A stretch of DNA of 13,242 bases from Planctomycetota bacterium (lineage in GTDB: Bacteria; Planctomycetota; DG-23; SLPQ01). The notes beneath the pieces were generated by a model. It was not told the DNA's origin. It ran no database searches and was given only the letters and a program-made list of their open reading frames with translations. Numbering within the stretch: the first letter of the stretch is position 1; every line of letters starts with the position of its first letter. Position numbers and translations under genes: made by a program. Positions 1 through 6,506 of this stretch are shown piece by piece. The DNA is taken from positions 1-13,242 of the forward strand of contig JAGHCE010000159.1 in the NCBI GenBank assembly GCA_021160625.1, in the 5' to 3' direction.

Positions 1-429
1 CCGTTTGCCCAGTTTCGAGAGATCCCTGGCCGCGAGGCGGATAGAGTAGGGGCTGACGGCCCCGAGGAACACGACGGGCAGCCCGTAGACGATTGCACTG
101 GCCAGGAGCGGCTTTAGCCATATCTCGCGCTCTGGGGACATAGTAATCCGGAAGAGGAAATCGTTGATGGGCCCGGTCAGCGGCACCAGGAGTGCGGTAA
201 GGATCCCCGAAATGGAAATGATGACGGCCAGGCCCACCTTTGTGGGCCACCGGTCGGCGGCGATGCCGCCCAGCCAGTATCCCAGGCTCAAGGCGCCGAT
301 GAAGGTCCCGATAAGCGCCCCCCAGACCTGGAGGCTGCTCCCGAAGTTGGCCGTAAGCACGCGGGAGCCCAGCATCTCAAGGGACATCACGGCCGCGCCG
401 CAGACGAAGACAACAATTCTCAGTAACAT
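1..429 (-). CDS. Membrane module of the spermidine-synthase-like fusion family (partial, C-terminus outside window)
   Basis: Polytopic inner-membrane protein; the first 143 residues lie in the window with no stop. Four hydrophobic segments are visible at about residues 2-20, 36-58, 66-85 and 107-128. The first helix carries the family's Met-Ser-Leu-Glu followed by Gly-Ser-Arg, then a Phe-Gly-Ser-Ser turn and a Trp before helix 2. A Ser-Pro-Tyr-Ser-Ile-Arg-Leu stretch follows helix 4. Together this is the pattern of the N-terminal membrane half of proteins annotated as fused MFS/spermidine synthase. The ATG at 427-429 has a weak AGG-type ribosome site about 8 bases upstream. It lies 70 bp downstream of the soluble synthase-fold gene on the same strand, so the two are probably co-transcribed and may act together. 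Substrate and function are unknown; transport is not demonstrated by the sequence. Confidence 0.72.
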   Translation of the reverse strand, partial: MLLRIVVFVCGAAVMSLEMLGSRVLTANFGSSLQVWGALIGTFIGALSLGYWLGGIAADRWPTKVGLAVIISISGILTALLVPLTGPINDFLFRITMSPEREIWLKPLLASAIVYGLPVVFLGAVSPYSIRLAARDLSKLGKR

Positions 430-499
430 AGCCTGACCTGCCGGGGGGAAGCGTTTTTCGCCGGTTTCGGCCGGCGCGTCCAAGGTTCTCAGACAGAGC

Positions 500-1429
500 T
501 TAGTACTCCCAGTCCTTCTCGTCGGCCTTGCGCAAGCGCATCAGGTTGACGGGCGCGTAGTCGTCGGTGAGGACCTTTTGCGATATCCTGTCGGTTGACA
601 CGTCCTTGTACAGGGCCGCGCGCCGGACGAGGGAAAAGCCGACGCCGAGTGTTTTCTCGACGGCCTTTGATCCTTCGACGAAGTCGGCGCTCCTGGCGGC
701 ATTCTTGCCCGGCCACAGGATGAGCACCTTGTTTATGGACCGCTCCACCCGGGCCTCAAAGGCCGTGCCGAACGATGTCTGGTACGTTCGCAGCATCCAG
801 GGGTAGAGCTGGGACGTATCCTTGACGGCGGCGTTGGAAACGAGGAAGCCTTGCGGGGAGAGCTTGGATTTCAGTTCCTTGAAGAACTCGCGCGTCATCA
901 GGTGGAACGGTATCATCTGGTCGCGGTAGGCGTCGAGAAAAATGATGTCGTAGTCACCCTCGCTGCGCCTGAGAAACATCCGACCGTCCATCACGGTGAC
1001 GTGGACGTTGGGAAGTTCGGGGAAAAAGAAGTAGCGCCTGGCCACGTCCACCACCTTCGCGTCTATCTCGGCGACGTCGCAACGGCAGTCGGGAAAAGCC
1101 CGCGCGAAGAACTTCGGGATCGCCCCCGCCCCCAGGCCGATAAAAAGCGCGCGCCTGGGCTCCTTGACAAGCCCCGCTCCCACTATCGCCACCTTCGCAT
1201 ACGACATATGAAGCTCGTGGGGATCTTCGAGCGATACGATTCCCTGGGCAAAGGGGTTGCCCAGCGCCTTTTCGGCGGGCCCCTTGCGGAAGCGCAGTAT
1301 GCGCAACAGGGGCGTTTGAGAGACGATTATGTGATGATACAGGCTGTTCGTCTCGTAGACGATTTCTTCCTCGGCGACAAGCGGCGACACAAGCACCGCC
1401 AGCACCAGGACCATTGCAAATCTTCGCAT
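500..1429 (-). CDS. Exported spermidine-synthase-fold (aminopropyltransferase-like) protein
   Basis: A 309-residue protein with an apparent signal peptide (residues 1-19: basic start, hydrophobic core, cleavage near Val-Ala-Glu), then a Rossmann-like methyltransferase/spermidine-synthase fold. Visible motifs are the nucleotide-binding GLGAGAIPKFF (98-108), acidic Glu121 after strand 2, Asp148-Gly in MDGR, and YDIIFLDAY (160-168). The C-terminal LTDDYAPVN (287-295) is typical of the membrane-fusion type. True spermidine synthases have Asp-Ser-Ser-Asp at the catalytic loop; here it reads Asp-Ala-Tyr-Arg-Asp, so polyamine synthesis is doubtful. The reading frame is open upstream to 1561, but the ATG at 1427-1429 is chosen because it places the signal peptide at the N-terminus and because the preceding 44 residues are Pro/Arg-rich and cross the terminator region. 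It is the upstream partner of the membrane gene at 1-429. Family assignment is firm; biochemical role is open. Confidence 0.8.
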   Translation of the reverse strand: MRRFAMVLVLAVLVSPLVAEEEIVYETNSLYHHIIVSQTPLLRILRFRKGPAEKALGNPFAQGIVSLEDPHELHMSYAKVAIVGAGLVKEPRRALFIGLGAGAIPKFFARAFPDCRCDVAEIDAKVVDVARRYFFFPELPNVHVTVMDGRMFLRRSEGDYDIIFLDAYRDQMIPFHLMTREFFKELKSKLSPQGFLVSNAAVKDTSQLYPWMLRTYQTSFGTAFEARVERSINKVLILWPGKNAARSADFVEGSKAVEKTLGVGFSLVRRAALYKDVSTDRISQKVLTDDYAPVNLMRLRKADEKDWEY

Positions 1430-1510
1430 AGACGCCACCCGCCGGGGTTCGAAATACAGGACCTGTGAATGGTACGTAAAGGGGGGCGCAGTGGAAAGCG
1501 CAAAATTGCA

Positions 1511-1549
1511 GAAAAGAGGAGGCGGGCGTCGGTCGGGCGCCCGCCTCCT
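1511..1549 (-). terminator. Rho-independent terminator of the histone-like gene
   Basis: A perfect 12-bp stem (1517-1528 pairing with 1538-1549, AGGAGGCGGGCG and its complement) encloses a 9-base loop. Read on the minus strand it is followed at 1511-1516 by a short T-rich tail (TCTTTTC). It lies about 20 bases past the stop codon of the lysine-rich gene and upstream of the synthase-like gene, so it separates the two transcripts. Confidence 0.85.
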
Positions 1550-1568
1550 GGGTACCGACAAGGAGATG

Positions 1569-1892
1569 CTATTTTTTCTTCCTGGCGGCCTTTTTCACTT
1601 TCTTCTTCGCGACTTTCTTCTTAGCCGTCTTCTTCTTTGCGGCCTTTTTCACTTTCTTCTTTGCGACTTTTTTCCTGGCGACCTTTTTCTTAGCCGTCTT
1701 CTTCTTTGCGACTTTTTTCCTGGCGACCTTTTTCTTAGCCGTCTTCTTCTTTGCGACTTTTTTCCTGGCAACTTTCTTCCTGGCTGTCTTCTTCCTGGCC
1801 GTCTTCTTCTTTGCGACCTTCTTCCTTGCGACCTTCTTCACCCTCTTCTTGGCGGTCTTCTTCACACTCTTTTTTGCCGCTTTCTTTGCCAT
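1569..1892 (-). CDS. Lysine-rich histone H1-like DNA-binding protein
   Basis: A 107-residue protein made almost only of Lys, Ala, Val, Arg and Thr in KKxAKK/KKxARK units, starting MAKKAAKKSVKKTAKK. There is no globular domain. This composition is that of bacterial histone H1-like nucleoid proteins (chlamydial Hc1/Hc2 tails, AlgP-type C-termini), which neutralise DNA charge and compact or bridge it. A 15-residue unit (roughly KVARKKVAKKKTAKK) recurs, encoded by perfect 45-bp DNA repeats. The ATG at 1890-1892 has a strong GGAGG site 7 bases upstream, and a strong terminator follows the TAG stop, so it looks like an independent, well expressed transcription unit. Polypyrimidine sequence on the plus strand is just the shadow of AAG/AAA codons. 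DNA-binding is inferred from composition; RNA or ribosome association is also possible. Confidence 0.85.
   Translation of the reverse strand: MAKKAAKKSVKKTAKKRVKKVARKKVAKKKTARKKTARKKVARKKVAKKKTAKKKVARKKVAKKKTAKKKVARKKVAKKKVKKAAKKKTAKKKVAKKKVKKAARKKK
1654..1769. repeat. 45-bp tandem repeat inside the histone-like gene
   Basis: Positions 1663-1707 and 1708-1752 are identical 45-base units. A third partial copy matches for 17 bases (1753-1769), and nine bases before the first unit also match. 45 bp is 15 codons, so unit gain or loss keeps the frame. Perfect identity at synonymous sites shows recent duplication by slippage or unequal recombination, rather than only selection for a lysine-rich protein. 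Confidence 0.92.
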
Positions 1893-2229
1893 ATCTTGTC
1901 CTCCGAAAGGTACAGGGTCTCAGACTCTTCGCGCCGGTTGCGTGACCCGGCTCAACGTCAGTCTCCTTCCACCTCCCTTCTCACGCCCACCAAGAATAGA
2001 AACATCCACTCTGGTTATGGGAACCCCTTATCCAACGGTCTATGTACATTCGCTTTCGAACGAGTGCCACCTGTTGAGCGCCATTGTATATCAAGACAAA
2101 CAGACAACGTCTGCAAAAATATCGGATTAGCAAACAAAAGTCTTAAAGGAAATTGGCGCCGCCGGCCGCCGATGAGCAGGGGGCGCAACGGTATGCAGAG
2201 ACAACCGCGCAAGCGAACCGTCGAAGTCG
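1893..2229. other. Intergenic region upstream of the histone-like gene
   Basis: This 337-bp stretch contains no convincing gene. It is the 3' flank of mcsB and the 5' flank of the histone-like gene, both on the minus strand. Its middle is visibly more AT-rich than the surroundings. A possible extended -10 on the minus strand (TGATATACA, complement of 2085-2093) lacks a good -35. Next to it is a small perfect dyad CAGAC-AAC-GTCTG (2101-2113) that could be an operator. No clear rho-independent terminator for mcsB was seen; a GC-rich partly self-complementary patch at 2155-2171 has no T-run. Confidence 0.5.
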
Positions 2230-3285
2230 TCAGGAAAACGCTGCGAGCTTCTCTCTTATGAACACCGCGCGTTCGACGTCTCTTGCCTCCGGTGAGAGTG
2301 CGCGGTCGACGACCTTTTGCAGATGTGCGGGCTGCGTCAGGAGGAAGATTTCGTTCAACGTTCGCGTGTCTATCGCGGGAAGGATATTCATACACGTGCC
2401 GAGTCTCACCGCGGACAAAAGGTGCATCATCTCTTCACTGCTCAAGACGCGTGAGCTCTTGAGCATTCCGAATGCGCGCCACAGGCGGTCCTCGGTTTCG
2501 AGGCGGTGCGTGGAAAGAATGCGCTGCCTGGCCTTGTGCTCGTAGGCTATTACTCCGGTGACGACACCTTCAAGTGCGTCGATTATCTTCTCTTCCGTCC
2601 TGCCCAGGCTGACGTGGTTGGACACCTGGTAGAGGTCTCCGTAGGCCTGGGTGCCCTCGCCGTAAAGTCCGCGCACAGCAAGGTTTATCTTCGATATGGC
2701 CCGGAAGAGCTTCTCAATTTCCTGCGTCATAACCAGCGCCGGCAGGTGGAGCATCACCGAAACCCGCATACCCGTGCCGACGTTGGTCGGGCATGCCGTA
2801 AGGTACCCCCACCTGGGACTGAAAGCGTAGCCGAACTTCTCCGAGAGTCCGGTGTCGAAGTCGTCTATCGCCTGCCACGCTTCACGAAGCTGCAGCCCCG
2901 ACCGCAGCGACTGGATGCGAAGATGATCCTCCTCGTTTATCATTACCCCGAGGCTTTCATCGCCGGTGGCGGCCATCGCCCTTCCGGGCTCGGGAACCGA
3001 ATGCTCCCGCGAGATCAGGTGCCGTTCGACTAAGACATACCTGTCGATTTCCGAAAGCTCGCTCATCCGAAAGTAGAGCCCGGCGAAACGTCCGTCGTCT
3101 TCCCTGAGGTATGTACCTACGCTTGACTCGATGTCTTGGAGTTCCTCGGTGGAGGCGCGAGAAAGAAAATGATGTCCGGCAAGATTGCGTGCGAGACGTA
3201 TGCGCGACGAAACGACTATGTCGCTCTCGGGCCCTTCGCCCTTTAGCCACTCGCCGGCCGGAGACTCGAATGCACTAAGCTCCAC
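2230..3285 (-). CDS. mcsB: Protein arginine kinase McsB
   Basis: A 351-residue ATP:guanido phosphotransferase that phosphorylates protein arginine residues, marking clients for ClpCP in Firmicutes. Visible are the nucleotide-site SSRIRLARN (26-34), His89 in RHLIS, the catalytic-loop NEEDHLRIQ (117-125), CPTNVGTGMR with Cys165 and Arg174, and RGLYGEG (205-211) with a downstream QVSNHVSLG. Near the C-terminus, RDVERA (335-340) matches the RDxxRA motif that recognises phosphoarginine allosterically, so the regulatory arm appears intact. Length is usual for the family. The start is GTG (complement of 3283-3285), with an AAGGA site about 8 bases upstream inside the mcsA tail. It overlaps mcsA by 11 bp, so the two are translationally coupled. 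No ctsR or clpC adjoins; the gene is last in a pterin/C1 operon. Confidence 0.95.
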   Translation of the reverse strand: MELSAFESPAGEWLKGEGPESDIVVSSRIRLARNLAGHHFLSRASTEELQDIESSVGTYLREDDGRFAGLYFRMSELSEIDRYVLVERHLISREHSVPEPGRAMAATGDESLGVMINEEDHLRIQSLRSGLQLREAWQAIDDFDTGLSEKFGYAFSPRWGYLTACPTNVGTGMRVSVMLHLPALVMTQEIEKLFRAISKINLAVRGLYGEGTQAYGDLYQVSNHVSLGRTEEKIIDALEGVVTGVIAYEHKARQRILSTHRLETEDRLWRAFGMLKSSRVLSSEEMMHLLSAVRLGTCMNILPAIDTRTLNEIFLLTQPAHLQKVVDRALSPEARDVERAVFIREKLAAFS

Positions 3286-3769
3286 TCTCTTTATCCTTCA
3301 GGCTGCGGATTTCGTCCCTAATCTTCGCCGCGTCTTCGTACCTCTCGGCCTTTACCGCGGTCTCGAGCGCACTCTTTAGTGCGGACAGCGACGCGCCCTT
3401 GTCCGCCGGAGGGGGTGTGCCGGCAGGCCGCTTGCCGACGTGTCTGGTCGAGCCGTGTATCTTGTCCAGCAACGGTTCGACAAGCTTGGAAAACACCTCG
3501 TAATCGTTGGGGCACCCGAAGCGGCCCTTGGACTGAAACTCGAGGTAAGTGATACCGCACTCCGGGCACTTGAGCTTCGCAAGCCTCGCCATCTCCTTCG
3601 TCACGGGGGCCTTGATCAACCCGGCGAGAAAATCCGCAAGCGAGACCTGGCTCTTGAGGGTGACGCCCTCCTTCTGCGCACATTCCTCGCACAGCCAGAT
3701 TTCCGTCTTCGTGGCGACGTCGGTTACCCTTACCGATGCACGCTTCTTCTTGCAGCGCTGGCACATCAT
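3275..3769 (-). CDS. mcsA: McsA-like zinc-finger/UvrBC-motif activator of McsB
   Basis: A 164-residue partner of McsB. Two N-terminal CxxC pairs (Cys3/Cys6 and Cys27/Cys30) could form one zinc site, and a third pair (Cys68/Cys71) begins a second. The fourth is altered: the expected GCxxCY is GCPNDY (85-90), leaving Cys86 with Asp89 in place of the final cysteine. A Pro/Gly-rich linker (about 106-126) leads to a C-terminal UvrB/UvrC-type helical motif (about 131-157), ending just before mcsB. In Bacillus, McsA activates McsB and helps deliver substrates. Start choice: a TTG at 3775 and ATGs at 3769 and 3766 are in frame; the ATG at 3769 is preferred because GAGGTGA lies 6-7 bases upstream. The ribosome site overlaps the stop of the methyltransferase gene, 11 bases away. 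Confidence 0.88.
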   Translation of the reverse strand: MMCQRCKKKRASVRVTDVATKTEIWLCEECAQKEGVTLKSQVSLADFLAGLIKAPVTKEMARLAKLKCPECGITYLEFQSKGRFGCPNDYEVFSKLVEPLLDKIHGSTRHVGKRPAGTPPPADKGASLSALKSALETAVKAERYEDAAKIRDEIRSLKDKESGA

Positions 3770-3780
3770 AATCAATCACC

Positions 3781-4578
3781 TCACACAGCGAGCCGGTCTG
3801 CCCGATGTGCCCCTATGTACCCCATACAGAAATCATCCCCGCCCAGAATCACATTCGCCGCGGCGACCGTCGCCACCATCCTGGCCTCGGTAGGGTCAAT
3901 AATCGCCGCGTCGAGCCCCGCTTCAAGCATAAGGGCCAGAAACGTCGTGTTGAGCGCGTTTCTGACCGGCAGGCCGAACGAAATGTTGCTCAGCCCGCAT
4001 ATCGTGTGCACGCCCTTCCAGGTGGTCATAACCGAGCGCACGGTTTCCAGGACCTCCACGCCCTGTTTCGTATCGGTGGCCACGGGGCGTACAAGGGGGT
4101 CGATGAAGATTCTCTCTCTCCCCACGCCTGCCTCTTCGAGAGCCGGGATGAAGCTTTCGGCAACGCGCAGCCGGCCGGCGGCGTCATCCGGCATCCCGAT
4201 CTCGTCCATCAGCAGTGCCACCACCGCCGCTCCAGACTCGATGACCAGCGGCAGTATCTCATTCTTGCGTGCCGGTTCTGCGGTGATGGAGTTTATAATC
4301 GGGGTTTTCTTCGTAAGGGAAAGTGCGGCGCTTAGGGCCTTGGGATTTGCGCTGTCGAGGCAAAGCGGCACGTCGACGGCCGCTTGCACAGTCTTTACCA
4401 ACCACTTGAAATCCTCGACCTCATTTGCGACGGACGTTCCCGCATTCACGTCGATGTAGTCGGCGCCCGCGGCGACCTGCTTTTTCGCCTGGTTTGCAAT
4501 GTACCCGGCGTCGCGGTCGCGCATGGCCTTGTTGATCCGCTTGCGCGTGCTGTTTATCCTCTCGCCGACTATGAGCAT
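3781..4578 (-). CDS. Methyltetrahydrofolate:corrinoid/cobalamin methyltransferase (AcsE-like)
   Basis: A 265-residue TIM-barrel pterin-binding protein, matching AcsE of acetogens in length. It would transfer the N5-methyl group of methyl-H4folate (or a related pterin) to a Co(I) corrinoid protein. Landmarks: VGERIN at the N-terminus (4-9), DVNAG (43-47), LDSANP with Asp75 (74-79), NSIT with Asn96, IDP with Asp160 (159-161) and GLSNISFGLP with Asn198 (195-204). These Asp and Asn residues sit where the Moorella enzyme binds pterin and assists N5 protonation. It is too short to be full MetH, and dihydropteroate synthase is less likely given the AcsE-style motifs. No corrinoid protein, CODH/ACS or reductive activase lies in the window, so its methyl acceptor is unknown. 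It sits 16 bp after the HPS-RraA gene. Confidence 0.9.
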   Translation of the reverse strand: MLIVGERINSTRKRINKAMRDRDAGYIANQAKKQVAAGADYIDVNAGTSVANEVEDFKWLVKTVQAAVDVPLCLDSANPKALSAALSLTKKTPIINSITAEPARKNEILPLVIESGAAVVALLMDEIGMPDDAAGRLRVAESFIPALEEAGVGRERIFIDPLVRPVATDTKQGVEVLETVRSVMTTWKGVHTICGLSNISFGLPVRNALNTTFLALMLEAGLDAAIIDPTEARMVATVAAANVILGGDDFCMGYIGAHRADRLAV

Positions 4579-4594
4579 TCCTTCCCCCCTCTTT

Positions 4595-5881
4595 CTACGT
4601 TTTCTTTTCCCAGCGCAGAAGCTCGGTCACCGCCGACAGCGTGGAACCTTCCCGGATTTCCTCCCTGATGCGATTTTCCTTTTCCAGGCAGTCCATCGCG
4701 CGGTTGGTAACCTCGGCGAGTTTCGCTCGCGGTATCCGCACAAGCCCCGTGTCGTCGCCGACGATCCAGTCGGCCGGGCTAACGTCGACTCCGCCCACCA
4801 CGACCGGCACGTTTATCTCTCCGAAACCCCTGGGCTCGCCCGCCGTGGGGTTCAAGTATCTCGCCCACACGGTAAAGCCCAATTTCCTGATGTCGTCGAT
4901 GTCCCTGGCCGCACCGTCGATTATCACACCCGCGATGCCCCTTTGCAGGCAGGACTCGCTGGCAAGCTCCCCCCACACGGCGACCTCTTCACCCGCAGCG
5001 TCAATTACTATGACGTCGCCGGGCTCGGCAATGTCTATCGCCTCGACCGGCTTGGCCCAGTCGCCGGGGTAGGTCCTGACGGTTATGGCCCGGCCCACGA
5101 ACTTGCCCGCGCCGGAAAAGCGCACGAGCCCCTTGAAGTCCCCGCTTCGATGCATTGCGTCGGAGATGTTCGGCGCAGAGACGCCCTGGAGCATCTCCCG
5201 CGCACTCTGGGCGGTGACGCGGCGGAAAAGGCTGGTTTCAGCGGGTTTCAGCGACCGGATGACCTCTTTTATCGTCTCCGTGGCGGCCTTAACGTCCTTG
5301 GCCTTGGTGATGGCGCCGCCGACGACGATGACGTCTGCTCCCGCCTCGGCGGCGGCGGCGGCCGTCTCGCTGTTTATGCCGCCTGCGACGCCCACTCGGA
5401 CGCCGACTGCCTCCCTCACGTTCCTGAGGACCTCAAACGGGTCGGCGCCTCGCATCTGCTCGTCGATGGCGGTGTGAACGCCGACCTCGTGGACTCCCCA
5501 CTCTTCGCAGGCCTTTGCAAGCGCGACGGGGTCACCGACCCCCAGGAGATCGACCGAGATATTTATGCCGTAATTGTGCCCCGCTTCGACACATTCCTCG
5601 ATCGTTGAGCGGTTCGATGCCCCCAGGACGGTCGCTATGGCCGCGCCGGCCTTGGCCGCCGACTCCACTTCGGTGCGGCCCGCGTCCATTGTCTTCATAT
5701 CCGCGACTATGGGGATGCGGGGCCAGCGCTTTTTGAGTTCACGGACCGAGTTCAGGCCCTCGGATTTGATCAGAGGCGTACCGGCTTCGAGGATGTCCGC
5801 GCCGCCGGCGACGGCCTCCGCGGCGGCCTTAAGGGCCCGGCGGAGGTCTACAAAGTCCAGCGCAACCTGTAACTTGGCCAT
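4595..5881 (-). CDS. Bifunctional 3-hexulose-6-phosphate synthase / RraA-family fusion
   Basis: A 428-residue two-domain protein. Residues 1-212 are an orotidine-phosphate-decarboxylase-superfamily barrel of the HPS type. They show VALDF (6-10), Glu32 in EAGTPLIK, the Asp61-x-Lys63-x-x-Asp66 catalytic motif, GVHTAID (134-140) and a phosphate-binding VAGGIN/VVGGAI pair (165-170, 186-191). HPS condenses formaldehyde with ribulose 5-phosphate, or runs in reverse to make ribulose 5-phosphate. Residues about 225-410 are an RraA/HMG-aldolase-like domain with GELASE (304-309) and GAARD (323-327). The metal-site Arg326-Asp327 pair is retained, so this half could be a catalytic aldolase or decarboxylase rather than an RNase E inhibitor. 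The fusion is well known in archaea and sporadic in bacteria. No 6-phospho-3-hexuloisomerase gene is in the window. Confidence 0.92.
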   Translation of the reverse strand: MAKLQVALDFVDLRRALKAAAEAVAGGADILEAGTPLIKSEGLNSVRELKKRWPRIPIVADMKTMDAGRTEVESAAKAGAAIATVLGASNRSTIEECVEAGHNYGINISVDLLGVGDPVALAKACEEWGVHEVGVHTAIDEQMRGADPFEVLRNVREAVGVRVGVAGGINSETAAAAAEAGADVIVVGGAITKAKDVKAATETIKEVIRSLKPAETSLFRRVTAQSAREMLQGVSAPNISDAMHRSGDFKGLVRFSGAGKFVGRAITVRTYPGDWAKPVEAIDIAEPGDVIVIDAAGEEVAVWGELASESCLQRGIAGVIIDGAARDIDDIRKLGFTVWARYLNPTAGEPRGFGEINVPVVVGGVDVSPADWIVGDDTGLVRIPRAKLAEVTNRAMDCLEKENRIREEIREGSTLSAVTELLRWEKKT

Positions 5882-5921
5882 AAGTGCCTGCCCACGAAAG
5901 TCCCTTTTCCCGGTCGGTAGA

Positions 5922-6290
5922 CTATCCTTCGAAATAGCTTGCCGCGCAACGATCCGATTCCCAGCAGCTCACCTGCGAAACGGTAATGCCGGGCGGAAGC
6001 TGGGGGCCCACCTCCTCATAGATCATCCGCGAGACGTTCTCCGTGGTGGGGTTTATCTTTTCGAATTCCTTCATCTCGTTGAGGAACTTGTGGTCAAAGC
6101 GCTCTATCACCTCCGAGACAAGCGCCCTGATCTTCCTGAAGTCCATCACCATCCCGAGCTTGTCGAGTTTTCCGCAGCGCAACCGCACCTCCACCTTCCA
6201 GTTGTGCCCGTGGACGTTCTCGCACTTGCCCTGGTAACCCCTGAGGAAATGAGCTGCGGCGAACTCGCTTGAGACTTTCAGTTCGTACAT
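5922..6290 (-). CDS. queD: 6-carboxytetrahydropterin synthase / PTPS family (QueD-like)
   Basis: A 122-residue member of the 6-pyruvoyl-tetrahydropterin synthase family. Zinc ligands His14, His27 and His29 (in HGHNW) are visible. So are the candidate catalytic Cys23 in the KCENVHGH context, Asp66-His67, Glu84 in PTTEN and Glu111 in WES. The Cys four residues before the HGH fits QueD, which converts dihydroneopterin triphosphate to 6-carboxytetrahydropterin for queuosine and other 7-deazapurines. A PTPS making another pterin cannot be excluded, notably because pterin-using methyltransferase and C1 genes follow in the operon and no queC, queE or queF is nearby. The start at 6288-6290 has a strong GGGGAGG site 6 bases upstream. 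It is first in the operon, 40 bp before HPS-RraA. Confidence 0.9.
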   Translation of the reverse strand: MYELKVSSEFAAAHFLRGYQGKCENVHGHNWKVEVRLRCGKLDKLGMVMDFRKIRALVSEVIERFDHKFLNEMKEFEKINPTTENVSRMIYEEVGPQLPPGITVSQVSCWESDRCAASYFEG

Positions 6291-6295
6291 CGACT

Positions 6296-6303
6296 GCCTC
6301 CCC
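6296..6303 (-). promoter_or_regulatory. Ribosome binding site of the queD-like gene
   Basis: On the minus strand GGGGAGGC ends five bases before the ATG at 6288-6290. It is one of the strongest Shine-Dalgarno matches in the window and fixes this start. Confidence 0.75.
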
Positions 6304-6317
6304 AGTAACCGAAACCG

Positions 6318-6345
6318 ATTCTACGCCGCCCACTGTACCAGTCAA
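6318..6345 (-). promoter_or_regulatory. Sigma-70-type promoter of the queD-hps/rraA-acsE-mcsA-mcsB operon
   Basis: On the minus strand, TTGACT (complement of 6340-6345, five of six consensus bases) is followed by a 16-base spacer and TAGAAT (complement of 6318-6323, five of six). The predicted start near 6311 leaves a leader of about 20 bases before the queD-like ATG, with the ribosome site inside it. No other good promoter was seen down to mcsB, so the five genes are probably one transcript. Confidence 0.78.
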
Positions 6346-6376
6346 GGCTTTTCGAAACCGCCTTGTACCCAATATT

Positions 6377-6417
6377 CCGCGTGCGGCAAGCCGCGCCCTG
6401 CATTACTCCGCACGCGG
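6377..6417 (-). repeat. REP-like palindromic element A (degenerate)
   Basis: CCGCGTGCGG (6377-6386) and its exact complement CCGCACGCGG (6408-6417) form a 10-bp stem. Inside it is a small GCGGC-AA-GCCGC hairpin (6383-6394). On the minus strand the element reads GCAGGGCGCGGCTTGCCGC, nearly the same as element B. It is oriented opposite to B and has GCAG in place of the GTAG foot. Confidence 0.6.
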
Positions 6418-6506
6418 TCAATGTGGCATTGATGGGGATCTTCGGGCCCTTTTTGCTGCGGGGGGCCGCGGCCGTTGTCCGTGGCGGTCAACCGGCCTTC
6501 CGCGGG

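Noticed and set aside
459..476. CGCCGG-N6-CCGGCG hairpin as a terminator between the two minus-strand genes
   Set aside because: Read on the minus strand it is followed by an A-run rather than a T-run, so it is not a rho-independent terminator; the two genes are probably co-transcribed.
1430..1561. N-terminal extension of the spermidine-synthase-like protein to 1561
   Set aside because: It would cover the terminator hairpin, is Pro/Arg-rich and would bury the signal peptide; the ATG at 1427-1429 explains the protein better.
1654..1769. Tandem repeats as a CRISPR array
   Set aside because: The units are contiguous 45-bp repeats without unique spacers, in frame within a lysine-rich coding sequence.
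2155..2171. GC-rich self-complementary patch as mcsB terminator
   Set aside because: No long continuous stem and no adjacent T-run on the minus strand.
1491..2261. 256-codon plus-strand frame rich in Leu/Phe repeats over the histone-like gene
   Set aside because: The repeats are the complement of lysine codons of the histone-like gene; the frame also runs through the terminator and the intergenic region.
4499..5608. 369-codon plus-strand open frame opposite the HPS-RraA gene
   Set aside because: Antisense shadow of a gene with clear HPS and RraA motifs; the predicted protein is Arg/Gly/His-rich with no recognisable motif.
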